From Gemmatimonadota bacterium (GTDB lineage Bacteria; Gemmatimonadota; Gemmatimonadetes; Palauibacterales; Palauibacteraceae): a stretch of DNA of 64,000 nucleotides. Under the pieces are notes generated by a model that did not search any database, was not told the origin of the DNA, and saw only the letters and a program-made list of their open reading frames with translations. Within the stretch, counting starts at the first letter, position 1; each line of letters begins with the position of its first letter. Both the position numbers and the translations under genes were made by a program. The stretch spans positions 26,989-90,988 of the forward strand of contig JAJCZV010000011.1 of assembly GCA_029262175.1 (NCBI GenBank), in the 5' to 3' direction. Positions 17,067-25,925 of the stretch are shown here, one piece after another.

Positions 17067-17660
17067 ATGGCTTTGCTGCCTCAAGATCCCAAGGATCAAT
17101 ACAAGATGCTCGGCGTCATCCTCGTGATGGCGCTCGGCGCGGTTTTCTACCTCTACGTCTGGAGCCCCAAGGGCACCGACCTCGCGGAGTTGGAACAGCG
17201 CGTCGAACAGATCGAGCAGGCAAACACGCTGGCCGAAACACGGACACGAGATCTGGACAGCGTACGCGAAGAACTCGAGCTCGGGGAGCGTCAATTCGCG
17301 ATGCTCCAGCGACTCGTGCCGGCGCGAGGCGAGGTGCCCGCGATCTACGAGGCGATCGCCTCCGAGACGCAGTCGCTGGGTCTCGACCTCCTCAACGTGA
17401 CGCCGACCGAACCGATCGCGGACTCTGCGGCGTTCTTTCTCCGCCAGAACTGGGAGATGCAGCTCGAAGGTGAATACCACGACGTAGGTCAGTTTCTTTC
17501 CCGCGTCGCAAGCTTCACTCGAATCGTTCACCCGGAGGTCTCAGAGATTCGACCCGCCGGCGTTACGAATTCGGGGCGGCAGTTGGTACAGGCTCGATTC
17601 AGGCTGGAGACATTCGTACTCCCGCCCGAGGGCAGCACGACGCCGATGGAGGGCGGATGA
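17067..17660 (+). CDS. pilO: PilO, pilus alignment protein
   Basis: A 197-residue bitopic protein: a short cytoplasmic start, one helix (MLGVILVMALGAVFYLYVW), a coiled coil (residues about 35-75) and a periplasmic domain with LVPARGEVPAIYEAIASETQSLGLDL and FLSRVASFTRIVHPEVSEIRP, typical of PilO. It starts 2 bases after pilN and its stop overlaps the pilP start. Confidence 0.92.
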   Translation: MALLPQDPKDQYKMLGVILVMALGAVFYLYVWSPKGTDLAELEQRVEQIEQANTLAETRTRDLDSVREELELGERQFAMLQRLVPARGEVPAIYEAIASETQSLGLDLLNVTPTEPIADSAAFFLRQNWEMQLEGEYHDVGQFLSRVASFTRIVHPEVSEIRPAGVTNSGRQLVQARFRLETFVLPPEGSTTPMEGG

Positions 17661-18100
17661 TGATGAAGACGTCTAAGGGGAGAGCCCGCGGGCTGCCCAT
17701 TGCGGCCTACGGTGCCGCAGTGGTCTTCGGCCTGGCGATGTCCGCGCAGGCGGCCACAGCTCAGACCCCCGTATCGACCGTATATGAGAGGGAGGTCTTT
17801 ACCTATCCCTCGCTCGGACGCCGTGACCCGTTCCGCCCCTTGAATTCGGGGGATCAGATCGGGCCGAGGTTTGCGGACCTGAACCTCACAGGGGTGCTCT
17901 TCAACCCCGCGATCGGCAGCGTCGCGACGCTTATCGACGTGAAATCCGGTCGACGATATCGCTCCCGTGAGGGAGACGTCCTCGGCGACATTCGAATCGC
18001 AGCGATTCGGACGGACGAAGTGGACTTCGTGATCACGAGCTTCGGAATCAGCCGACGTGAGACTTTGACGGTGAAGAAAACCAAGGAGATTGACGGATGA
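17657..18100 (+). CDS. pilP: PilP, secretin-binding pilus assembly protein
   Basis: A 147-residue periplasmic protein with the PilP core YPSLGRRDPFRPL, then LTGVLFNPAIGSVATLID and RYRSREGDVLGDIRIAAI, which form the small beta-sandwich that docks on PilQ and PilNO. The N-terminus is a signal peptide (VVFGLAMSAQA). Unlike classical PilP it has no lipobox Cys, so it would be released or held only by its partners. Three consecutive ATG codons overlap the pilO stop; any may be used. Confidence 0.9.
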   Translation: MMMKTSKGRARGLPIAAYGAAVVFGLAMSAQAATAQTPVSTVYEREVFTYPSLGRRDPFRPLNSGDQIGPRFADLNLTGVLFNPAIGSVATLIDVKSGRRYRSREGDVLGDIRIAAIRTDEVDFVITSFGISRRETLTVKKTKEIDG

Positions 18101-19887
18101 TCGCTCGATCCATCCTCGCCTTCGCCCTGGCGGCGTGGTTCGGAGGAGCGCCCTCCGACATTCGCGAGATTCAGATCTCGCCCGCTGGCGCGGAGACAGA
18201 AATAACGATTGTGGTCGGCGGTGAAATCACGCCGCATCACTTCATGCTCTCGGACCCGCCTCGACTGATTCTAGATGTCGAAGGCGCCAGTCACAGCTTG
18301 GACCGTCACAGCTACGAGGCGATCGGTCGAGGAGGCGTCATTCGTCTTCGCTCGAGCCAGTTTCGCCCGGACGTCGTGCGTTTGGTCTTCGACTTGACTC
18401 GCGAGCTCGAGTACAACGTCGATAAGGCTCAAGGCAAAGTGCGCGTCACTTTCCAGAACCCCGGCGAATCGTTCTCGAGTTGGTCGACACAGCCCGCAGT
18501 GGCCGCAGTGGCGGAAATGGACTTGTCGAGTGACCGCGCGACGGGGAGCGACATGCCATCGGCGTTTGCGGCTGCCGTTCAGCAGGCTCAGCCGCGGATC
18601 TCGGTTGCCTATGACAGCGCGACGATGCTTGACGTCTTGGCCGGTTTCTCGGAGTTCGCGGGCGTTTCGATCGTCCCGAACGGTGATGCGGCCTCTGTGG
18701 CCGTTCGCGGAATCGACATCAAGAACCAGCCTTGGGATGTCGCGCTCAGCGCAATCCTATCCGCTCAGAACCTCGGATGGCAGACGACCGAGAGCGGGAT
18801 CATCGTCGTCGATCTTCTGGAGAATCTGAAGACGCGAGACGAACTGCTTACAGAGACACGCGTGATGCGGATCAACTACGCAAGCGCGGATTCGGTCGCA
18901 CAGGCTCTCTCGAAGTTGGTGACTCCGGACCGAGGCCAAGTGGTCTCTTACGCCGGCACGAACTCGATCATCGTAACGGATGCACCTTCTGTCGTCGCTC
19001 GCATGGACACGCTCATCAAATCACTTGATAAGCGTATGCCGCAGGTGGCGATTGAAGCGAAGATCGTGTTCGTCGATCGTACCGACGTTCAAGAGATGGG
19101 TATCGTTTACGATCTCAAGGAGCGTGAGGGCGGCTTCGTCGAACAGGGCATCAATGACGAGGTCTCCGTCCCCGATCCGAATGAGCCGCCGCAGCTGGTC
19201 GATACCGATGGCGACGGCGTCCCGGATCAAGCCTTCTTCAAACGCACGAACGAGACGCTCGTGAATCTGGGTGGCGACGCGATCGCCGCCCTGGCAAACG
19301 CCAACGACCGAGTCACGTCGCCGGCGCTTTCGATCTTGACTGCGGTCACGTTCGGCGAGTTCTCTCTGTTCTCGTTCATTGAAGCGCTCGAGTCTCACCA
19401 GCTCTCTGATGTCCAGGCCGCACCGTCGATCCAAGTGGTCGACAACGCGAAGGCTCGGATTCAGGTCGGTGAGCGGACGCCGATCCGCGTGTTGGAGCGC
19501 GGCGCCCAGAGCGAAGACGCCACCGTCAACGTGCAGTTCGAGGACACCGGGATCATTCTCGAGGTCCAGCCGCACGTGACGAACAACAACCAGGTGTTGT
19601 TGGCTCTGTCGGCGGAGCGTTCCGGTCTACAGGTGGGGCTATCGGACGTAGGCTTTGTGTTCGAGAAGCAGATCGGTCAGACGACGCTGCTGCTCGACGA
19701 CGGCGAAACTGCGGTCATCGGTGGTCTTACGCTGAGCGAAGTCAGCCGTAGCGAGAGCGGGATCCCCGGACTCATGAATATTCCGGTCCTCGGGAGCCTG
19801 TTCCGAACCACCAAAGAGAACGAAGTGAAGCAGGACCTGATCATTCTCGTCACGCCGCACGTGATCATGCCGCGTCCGCTGCCGTAA
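18097..19887 (+). CDS. pilQ: PilQ, type IV pilus secretin
   Basis: Outer-membrane secretin of 596 residues. In order: a short signal peptide; one AMIN domain (about 20-125, including HHFMLSDPPRLILDVEGA) that binds peptidoglycan; a secretin/TonB short N-terminal domain (about 165-245); an N1/NolW domain (VMRINYASADSVAQALSKLV); and the secretin pore domain (VQAAPSIQVVDN, VGERTPIRV, VQPHVTNNNQVLLALS, GIPGLMNIPVLGSLFRT, LIILVTPHVI). A Pro/Asp insertion near residues 355-375 contains DTDGDGVPD, a thrombospondin type 3-like calcium motif that I would not expect at this place in a secretin. Last gene before a strong terminator. Confidence 0.95.
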   Translation: MIARSILAFALAAWFGGAPSDIREIQISPAGAETEITIVVGGEITPHHFMLSDPPRLILDVEGASHSLDRHSYEAIGRGGVIRLRSSQFRPDVVRLVFDLTRELEYNVDKAQGKVRVTFQNPGESFSSWSTQPAVAAVAEMDLSSDRATGSDMPSAFAAAVQQAQPRISVAYDSATMLDVLAGFSEFAGVSIVPNGDAASVAVRGIDIKNQPWDVALSAILSAQNLGWQTTESGIIVVDLLENLKTRDELLTETRVMRINYASADSVAQALSKLVTPDRGQVVSYAGTNSIIVTDAPSVVARMDTLIKSLDKRMPQVAIEAKIVFVDRTDVQEMGIVYDLKEREGGFVEQGINDEVSVPDPNEPPQLVDTDGDGVPDQAFFKRTNETLVNLGGDAIAALANANDRVTSPALSILTAVTFGEFSLFSFIEALESHQLSDVQAAPSIQVVDNAKARIQVGERTPIRVLERGAQSEDATVNVQFEDTGIILEVQPHVTNNNQVLLALSAERSGLQVGLSDVGFVFEKQIGQTTLLLDDGETAVIGGLTLSEVSRSESGIPGLMNIPVLGSLFRTTKENEVKQDLIILVTPHVIMPRPLP

Positions 19888-19959
19888 TTGAACGCGTGGG
19901 CGTCGGGCCTCGAGGTCCGGCGCCCCGCTTGTTCTCCGACGAGGGCACCGTCAGTTTCG

Positions 19960-19989
19960 AGGCCCGGCCTAGCGCCGGGCCTTTTTTTT
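19960..19989 (+). terminator. Rho-independent terminator after pilQ
   Basis: The stem GGCCCGGC / GCCGGGCC with a 5-base loop is followed by eight T. It ends pilMNOPQ and also shows that frames reaching upstream from aroC through this point are not the aroC start. Confidence 0.92.
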
Positions 19990-20030
19990 GTCTACAACGC
20001 TCGTTCCTCTACCAGGAGTCGAACCACTTC

Positions 20031-21230
20031 GTGCTCAGGCGTCTGAAACTCACCACCGCAGGGGAGTCGCACGGCCCCGCGATCGTGGCGATCCTGGATG
20101 GCGTCCCCGCCGGCCTCGAGCTCTCTCCGCAGGACGTGGCGCGCGAGTTGATCCGTCGCCAGGGAGGGTATGGTCGCGGCGGGCGGATGAAGATCGAGAA
20201 AGACCTGGGAGAGATCTTCGCCGGCGTTCGGCTGGGCGAAACCCTGGGGGGGCCGATCGCGATCCGCATCCCGAACCGGGACTTCAAGAACTGGCAGGAC
20301 GCGATGTCGGTCGAAGCCCCCGCGGCCCCCGACGATGAATCGCTGCGACGCGTGACCCTACCGCGTCCGGGTCACGCTGACCTCGTCGGAATGCTCAAGT
20401 ACCGCCGAGCTGACGCGCGGGACATCCTGGAGCGTGCCAGCGCGAGGGAGACGGCGGCCCGGGTGGCAGGGGGCGCGGTGGCCAAGCGATTGCTCCATGG
20501 TTTCGGGGTTCGCGTCGAGAGTCACGTCGTGCGCATCGGCCAGGTCCACGCCCCATCCCCCGATCCGCTGCCAGACTCGGTTCAGGCGTCGGCCGACGCC
20601 TCTCCGGTCCGGTGTCTCGACGAAGCCGCTTCGAGTCGCATGGTGGCGGAGATCGACGAGGCGCGTCGCGCGGGCGACTCCCTCGGCGGGGTCTTCGAAG
20701 TCATCGCTCGCGGGCTGCCCGTTGGATTGGGAAGCCACGTGACGGCGGACGTGCGGCTGTCGGGGCGGATCGCCGGCGCGTTGATGTCGATCCATGCGAT
20801 GAAGGGAGTCGAGATCGGCATGGGCTTCGCATCTGCCGCGGCGCGCGGGTCGGGCGTCCACGACGAGATCGAACGCGACGCGAGTCGGCGCCGAGCCGGC
20901 GGCTATCGGCGTCGTAGCAACAACGCGGGTGGGCTCGAAGGCGGGATCACTACGGGGGAACCATTGGTGGCTCGAGTCGCTATGAAGCCGCTCAGTTCCC
21001 TCCGACAGCCGCTCGACAGTGTAGACACCAAGAGCGGGGAGCCGGCCAAGGCGATACGGGAACGAAGCGACGTATGTGCGGTACCCGCTGCGGCGATCGT
21101 TGGAGAGGCCATGTTGGCTTTGGTTCTCGCCGATGCATGGCTCGAGAAGTTCGGAGGAGATTCCATGCAAGAGCTGGAATCGAACGTCGAGGCCTACCTG
21201 GCAGGTCTCGCCACCGCGACGCTAGGGTAG
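20031..21230 (+). CDS. aroC: Chorismate synthase
   Basis: Converts 5-enolpyruvylshikimate 3-phosphate to chorismate, the last step of the shikimate pathway, with reduced FMN. The N-terminus LKLTTAGESHGPA and the segments RQGGYGRGGRMKIEKD, RPGHADLVGMLKY, ERASARETAARVAGGA, NNAGGLEGGITTGEP and the C-terminal DVCAVPAAAIVGEAM are diagnostic. I start at GTG 20031, which has AGGAG 13 bases upstream and lies after the pilQ terminator; the frame is open further upstream but crosses that terminator. 399 residues, normal size. First gene of a long operon. Confidence 0.95.
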   Translation: MLRRLKLTTAGESHGPAIVAILDGVPAGLELSPQDVARELIRRQGGYGRGGRMKIEKDLGEIFAGVRLGETLGGPIAIRIPNRDFKNWQDAMSVEAPAAPDDESLRRVTLPRPGHADLVGMLKYRRADARDILERASARETAARVAGGAVAKRLLHGFGVRVESHVVRIGQVHAPSPDPLPDSVQASADASPVRCLDEAASSRMVAEIDEARRAGDSLGGVFEVIARGLPVGLGSHVTADVRLSGRIAGALMSIHAMKGVEIGMGFASAAARGSGVHDEIERDASRRRAGGYRRRSNNAGGLEGGITTGEPLVARVAMKPLSSLRQPLDSVDTKSGEPAKAIRERSDVCAVPAAAIVGEAMLALVLADAWLEKFGGDSMQELESNVEAYLAGLATATLG

Positions 21231-21239
21231 CGCGAGAGC

Positions 21240-21800
21240 GTGCCGGAGTTTCCGAGGAGCGTCTGGCTGGTGGGGTTGTCGGGGGCGGGAAAAAGCACGA
21301 TTGGCCCGATCCTGGCCGAGCGGCTCGGATACGACTTTATCGACTTGGATCTTCGAGTCGAGGCGTTGGCAGGGGAGACGATCGCCGACCTCTTCGATCG
21401 GGGAGGAGAGACCCTTTTTCGCCGCTTCGAGGCGGAGGCGACAAGCGAGATCATGGGTCTGGAGCGTACCGTTGTCGCGACGGGCGGGGGCTGGATGGCC
21501 CGTCGCGACCTGGAGCGAACATGCGACGGCTGCACGCGGGTCTGGTTGCGCGTCGGCCCCGAGACCGCGATCCATCGGCTGGGCCGTTTGGCGGGAAGCG
21601 GGCGCCCGCTGCTCGACGCTCCCGACCCGTTGGGGGTTCTGACTGCCCTTCTCGCGGAGCGTGAGCCCGCGTATTCGGAGGCCGAACTGGGGGTCTGGAC
21701 CGAGGCGCGGTCGCCCGTTGAGGTTGCGAAGGAAGTCCAGCAGAGGTTACAGACGACGGACGCAGGATCCACCGGAAAACAGGAGATCGAGAAGAGCTAG
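21240..21800 (+). CDS. aroK: Shikimate kinase
   Basis: ATP-dependent phosphorylation of shikimate. Walker A GLSGAGKST, shikimate-binding DLDLRVEALAGETIADLF, FRRFEAEA and TGGGWMAR are all in place, as is the lid (GRLAGSGRPLL). Starts with GTG 9 bases after aroC. 186 residues, with a short charged C-terminal extension. The stop abuts the topA ATG directly. Confidence 0.94.
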   Translation: MPEFPRSVWLVGLSGAGKSTIGPILAERLGYDFIDLDLRVEALAGETIADLFDRGGETLFRRFEAEATSEIMGLERTVVATGGGWMARRDLERTCDGCTRVWLRVGPETAIHRLGRLAGSGRPLLDAPDPLGVLTALLAEREPAYSEAELGVWTEARSPVEVAKEVQQRLQTTDAGSTGKQEIEKS

Positions 21801-24434
21801 ATGGACTTGTTGATTGTTGAGTCGCCGGCGAAGGCGCGTACACTCGGAGCGTACCTGGGGCCAGGATACCGCGTGGAAGCCTCGGTGGGACACGTGCGGG
21901 ATCTCCCCAAGAGCGGGCTGGGGGTCGACGTCGAGCACGGCTTCGAACCCGAGTACGTGACCATCGAAGGCAAAGGACCCGTCCTCAAGAAGCTACGTGC
22001 TGCGGCGAAGGACGCGGACTCCATCTTGCTCGCCACCGATCCGGATCGTGAAGGCGAAGCCATCGCCTTCCACATCGCGGAGGTGCTGGGCGCCTCGAAG
22101 CCGGGGGGCGCAGGGCGCTTTCGCCGGGTCACGTTCAACGAAATCACGAAGAAGGCCGTCATCGCCGCGCTCGAGACCCCGGGCGAACTCGATCAGAATC
22201 GGGTCGACGCACAACAGGCTCGTCGGATTCTCGATCGTCTCGTGGGATACAAACTCTCTCCGCTGCTCTGGAAGAAGATCAGACCCGGATTGTCCGCAGG
22301 TCGGGTGCAGTCCGTCGCGGTTCGACTGTTGGTCGAGCGCGAACGCGAACGCCGTGCCTTTCGTACCGCTGCGTACTGGGATCTCCGGGCGCATCTATCC
22401 GCCGAGACTCGGGGGTTCACGGCTGGACTGATCTCCGTCTCCGACGTTCCGATCGCGTCAGGTCGCGACTTTGATGAGACGACCGGCGGCCTCAAGAAGG
22501 GCCGCGAAGTCGTGCTGCTCGATGAGGAAGGCGCCAAGTCCCTCCGCGATTCCCTCGCGGACGAAACGTTTCGCGTTCGTTCTCTCGAGGAAAAGCGTTC
22601 CAAGCGGAGTCCGTATCCACCGTTCACGACCGCCACTTTCCAACAAGAGGCGAACCGAAAGCTGAATCTGGGGGCCCGCGAGTCGATGCGCGTGGCGCAG
22701 GGTCTCTATGAAGATGGACTCATTACCTACATGCGTACCGATTCCGTCCAGCTTTCCGAGGACGCGATCGATGCGGTCCGTACGCGGGTCGAAACGCGCT
22801 ACGGCGCGGAGTACTTGAGCGACAAGCCTCGCCGTTTCAAGACCAAGTCGAAGAGCGCCCAGGAGGCACACGAAGCCATTCGACCGGCCGGAACCGACAT
22901 GCAGACCGCAAAGGAGCTCGGTCTCAGCGGCAAGCGGGCCAAGGTGTACCAGCTCATCTGGAAACGCACGATCGCCACGCAGATGGCCGACGTCCGTCAG
23001 CTTCATCTCACTGTCCAGATCGAGGCGGGAGACGCCCTGTTCCGAGCCACGGGCAAGGTCATCGAGTTCGCGGGCTTCTTTCGCGCCTATGTCGAAGGGT
23101 CCGACGATCCGGACGCGGCGCTCGAAGACCAGGAGGTCATGCTTCCGGAACTCGAGAAGGGCCAGGTGCTCGACTGCACAGACTTGGAGAGCTTGTTCCA
23201 CGAGACCAAGCCGCCGGCCCGATTCACCGACGCGACTTTGATCAAAGAGCTAGAGGCCGACGGCATCGGCCGCCCCTCGACCTATGCCTCGATTATCTCG
23301 ACGATTCTGGATCGCGGATACTCGGAACGGAAGAACAAACAGCTGATTCCGACGTTTATCGCCTTCGCCGTAACCGCGCTCCTGGAGGAGCACTTTCCGG
23401 ATCTCGTCGATCTAGGCTTCACGGCGGGAATGGAAAAGGACCTCGATGAAATCGCGCGCGGACGCGGTGACTGGCGCACCTATCTGACAGGGTTTTACAG
23501 CGGCGAGAAAGGCTTCGAAGCCCGCGTACTCGACCGTGAGGGCGCGATCGATCCGCGAGAAGCGTCGACCGTGATCCTGGGCGGTCTGACTCCGACCGTC
23601 CGGATTGGTCGCTACGGTCCGTTCCTCGAGCTCATTCGCGACGAGGATCGGATGACGGCACCGCTGCCGGACGGCGTACCGCCGGCGGAATTGAGCGAAG
23701 CGCTCGCCATTGAAACGTTGGAGCGCCGAGCCGAGGGGCCGGACGAGCTGGGCGTGGATCCCGACACCCAAGAGCCGATCTATCTCATGACCGGGCGATT
23801 TGGCCCCTACGTACAACGCGGCGAGGTGGTGGAGGGGGGAGAGAAGCCCAAGCGAGCGTCCCTCCCGGAGAAGGTGCCATACGAGGACATGACGCTCGAG
23901 ATCGCCCTCAAGCTCCTATCGATGCCGGCGGATCTGGGCGTGCATCCAGAGGACGGAAAGACCGTGAAGGTCGGCATCGGTCGCTATGGACCCTACGTCG
24001 TCCACGAGGGCGATTATCGTTCTTTGACGGCGGACGATGACCCGCTCACGGTGACGTTCGAGCGCGCGATGGCGCTGCTGGCGGAACCGAAGAAACGCGG
24101 TCGTGCGGCCGCGAAGCCGCTACGCGAGGTGGGGAAGCATCCGGATGACGACCAACCCATTTCGCTGTTCAACGGCCGGTACGGGCCCTACGTGAAGCAC
24201 GGGAAGATCAACGCCTCGCTGCCCAAGGGCGTGGAAGCGGAGGACGTGACCGTTCCGATCGCGGTGGAACTGCTCCAGAAGCGTATCGAACGCGATGCCG
24301 CCAAGAAGGGCAAGAAAAAGCCCGCCGCAAAGAAACCCGCCGCAAAGAAGCCCGCAGCAAAGAAGCCCGCAGCCAAGAAAGCGGCCGGCAAGAAAAAGCC
24401 CGTCGCCAAGAAAAAGACGACGTCTAAGAAATGA
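21801..24434 (+). CDS. topA: DNA topoisomerase I (type IA)
   Basis: An 877-residue enzyme that relaxes negative supercoils. Toprim domain at the N-terminus (MDLLIVESPAKARTLGAYLG; metal-binding DPDREGEAI), active-site Tyr near residue 310 in GLITYMRTDSVQLS, and DNA-gate segments (RPAGTD, GIGRPSTYASII). Instead of the four-Cys zinc ribbons of E. coli TopA, the C-terminal part carries repeats of the form LGV.P....I....GR.GPYV (near residues 600, 655, 715 and 780). It ends in a Lys/Ala/Pro tail of KKPAA units, histone H1-like, probably for DNA retention. Purine-rich GAGAAG precedes the start. Confidence 0.95.
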   Translation: MDLLIVESPAKARTLGAYLGPGYRVEASVGHVRDLPKSGLGVDVEHGFEPEYVTIEGKGPVLKKLRAAAKDADSILLATDPDREGEAIAFHIAEVLGASKPGGAGRFRRVTFNEITKKAVIAALETPGELDQNRVDAQQARRILDRLVGYKLSPLLWKKIRPGLSAGRVQSVAVRLLVERERERRAFRTAAYWDLRAHLSAETRGFTAGLISVSDVPIASGRDFDETTGGLKKGREVVLLDEEGAKSLRDSLADETFRVRSLEEKRSKRSPYPPFTTATFQQEANRKLNLGARESMRVAQGLYEDGLITYMRTDSVQLSEDAIDAVRTRVETRYGAEYLSDKPRRFKTKSKSAQEAHEAIRPAGTDMQTAKELGLSGKRAKVYQLIWKRTIATQMADVRQLHLTVQIEAGDALFRATGKVIEFAGFFRAYVEGSDDPDAALEDQEVMLPELEKGQVLDCTDLESLFHETKPPARFTDATLIKELEADGIGRPSTYASIISTILDRGYSERKNKQLIPTFIAFAVTALLEEHFPDLVDLGFTAGMEKDLDEIARGRGDWRTYLTGFYSGEKGFEARVLDREGAIDPREASTVILGGLTPTVRIGRYGPFLELIRDEDRMTAPLPDGVPPAELSEALAIETLERRAEGPDELGVDPDTQEPIYLMTGRFGPYVQRGEVVEGGEKPKRASLPEKVPYEDMTLEIALKLLSMPADLGVHPEDGKTVKVGIGRYGPYVVHEGDYRSLTADDDPLTVTFERAMALLAEPKKRGRAAAKPLREVGKHPDDDQPISLFNGRYGPYVKHGKINASLPKGVEAEDVTVPIAVELLQKRIERDAAKKGKKKPAAKKPAAKKPAAKKPAAKKAAGKKKPVAKKKTTSKK

Positions 24435-25378
24435 CCCGGGCCGACGCACCCGCTGGTTCGCGGGGGCGGGCCGAGAGGGACGACTGGGTCGCCGATTTTC
24501 TTCGCTACGCCGAGAGCGAACGTCGTCTTTCACCCAATACGGTCGCCGCCTATCGGCGCGATCTAGGGCAGTTCTCGGATTTCCTCACGCGGGCGGAGGG
24601 CGAGGAAGCTTGGGCGTGGGAGGGTGTGGATCGCCTCTCCATCCGGAGCTTTATGGGAGAACTCGAAGCGCGGGGGCTCAAGCGGGCCTCGATCCAACGC
24701 AAGATCGCCGCGATCCGAGCCTTCTTCACGTTTCTCAAACGGACCGATCGACTGGAAACGAGCCCCGCGAGGCTCGTTCGCCCTCCTCGAGGCGACCAGT
24801 CGCTCCCCGGGTTTCTCAGCGAGGACCGCATCCGTGAGCTTCTGGATCGGCTCGGAGAAGAGGCGGACGCTTCGGGCGACGTCTTGTTGCACCGACAATC
24901 CGCGCTGCTGGAGCTCTTGTATTCCTGCGGGCTCAGGCTGGCGGAGGCCCATGGCCTCGATCTCTCGCATGTAGATCTGGACGAGCGCCAGCTGCGGGCG
25001 CTGGGCAAGGGTGGGAAGGAACGCATCGTTCCCCTCGGAGGCGGCGCCGTCCGTGCGGTGCTGGCCTACCTGGCGGTTCGCCCGAAACGGCCGACGCGTG
25101 CGTTGTTCGTATCTTCGCGAGGGAACCGACTCTCTCGGCGCCAGATCCAGCGCGACGTGAGCGCTGCCCTCGCCACGGTCGCCGATGGAGAACGCCTCAG
25201 TACGCACTCGCTCCGACACACCTTCGCGACCCACTTGCTGAATCGTGGCGCGGACCTCGTGTCGGTAAAAGAAATGCTCGGCCATGCGAGTTTGAGCACG
25301 ACTCGCATCTATGCCCACACCTCTGTGGATAGACTCAAGCGCGTTCACTCGCGGGCCCACCCGCGCGGAGGCGAATAA
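24431..25378 (+). CDS. xerC: Tyrosine recombinase XerC
   Basis: A 315-residue recombinase, probably resolving chromosome dimers with XerD at dif. SAM-like N-terminal domain ([23 protein letters not shown]) and catalytic domain with Arg in [15 protein letters not shown], Lys in [24 protein letters not shown] (H-x-x-R), the [16 protein letters not shown] box and nucleophile Tyr294. It overlaps topA by ATGA and hslV by TAATG. The xerC-hslV-hslU order recurs in many bacteria and argues for a chromosomal XerC rather than an element integrase. Confidence 0.92.
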   Translation: MTRADAPAGSRGRAERDDWVADFLRYAESERRLSPNTVAAYRRDLGQFSDFLTRAEGEEAWAWEGVDRLSIRSFMGELEARGLKRASIQRKIAAIRAFFTFLKRTDRLETSPARLVRPPRGDQSLPGFLSEDRIRELLDRLGEEADASGDVLLHRQSALLELLYSCGLRLAEAHGLDLSHVDLDERQLRALGKGGKERIVPLGGGAVRAVLAYLAVRPKRPTRALFVSSRGNRLSRRQIQRDVSAALATVADGERLSTHSLRHTFATHLLNRGADLVSVKEMLGHASLSTTRIYAHTSVDRLKRVHSRAHPRGGE

Positions 25379-25917
25379 TGGAGCGGATACGCGCGACCAC
25401 CATCCTTTGCGTGCGCAAAGACAACGCGGTCGCTATGGCCGGAGACGGCCAAGTGACGATGGGTGACACCATCGTCAAAGCGCGAGCAAGCAAGCTGCGC
25501 ACGATGCGGGACGGCCAGATCCTGGCTGGGTTCGCCGGCGGCGTCGCGGACGCGCTGACGCTATTCGAGAAGTTCGAAGCGCAACTCGAGCGCCATCCGA
25601 AGAATCTCACCCGGGCCGCGGTGGAGTTGGCGAAAGAGTGGCGTAGCGATCGGTACCTACGGCGACTCGAGGCCCTGCTGGCGGTAGCGGACCGCGAGAC
25701 CGTGCTTCTCATCGCGGGTACGGGGGAAGTGATCGAACCGGATGACGGGATCTTGGCCCTGGGTTCGGGCGGCTCCTACGCCCTGGCCGCCGCCCGTGCG
25801 CTATCCGGCTACGGCGATCTGTCGGCGGCCGAAGTCGCCAGACGAGCCCTCGAGATCGCGTCCGAGATCTGCGTCTATACGAACAACGAGATCACGCTGC
25901 TGGAATTGACGGAGTAA
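25378..25917 (+). CDS. hslV: HslV (ClpQ), peptidase subunit of ATP-dependent protease
   Basis: A 179-residue threonine peptidase that forms the dodecameric chamber capped by HslU. After a six-residue pro-segment (MERIRA) comes the catalytic Thr in [38 protein letters not shown] and [17 protein letters not shown] are conserved. It is followed 8 bases later by hslU. Confidence 0.95.
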   Translation: MERIRATTILCVRKDNAVAMAGDGQVTMGDTIVKARASKLRTMRDGQILAGFAGGVADALTLFEKFEAQLERHPKNLTRAAVELAKEWRSDRYLRRLEALLAVADRETVLLIAGTGEVIEPDDGILALGSGGSYALAAARALSGYGDLSAAEVARRALEIASEICVYTNNEITLLELTE

Positions 25918-25925
25918 TCGCAACC

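Noticed and set aside
19896..20030. Upstream extension of aroC
   Set aside because: The extra frame crosses the pilQ terminator and is unlike chorismate synthase, whose conserved N-terminus begins right after GTG 20031.
24300..24420. Short tandem DNA repeats that could suggest a CRISPR or VNTR
   Set aside because: They are codons for the KKPAA tail of TopA, in frame, with no spacers of CRISPR type.
24431..25378. XerC gene as a mobile-element integrase
   Set aside because: Its place between topA and hslVU with overlapping starts is the conserved chromosomal context, and no att-like repeat is near.
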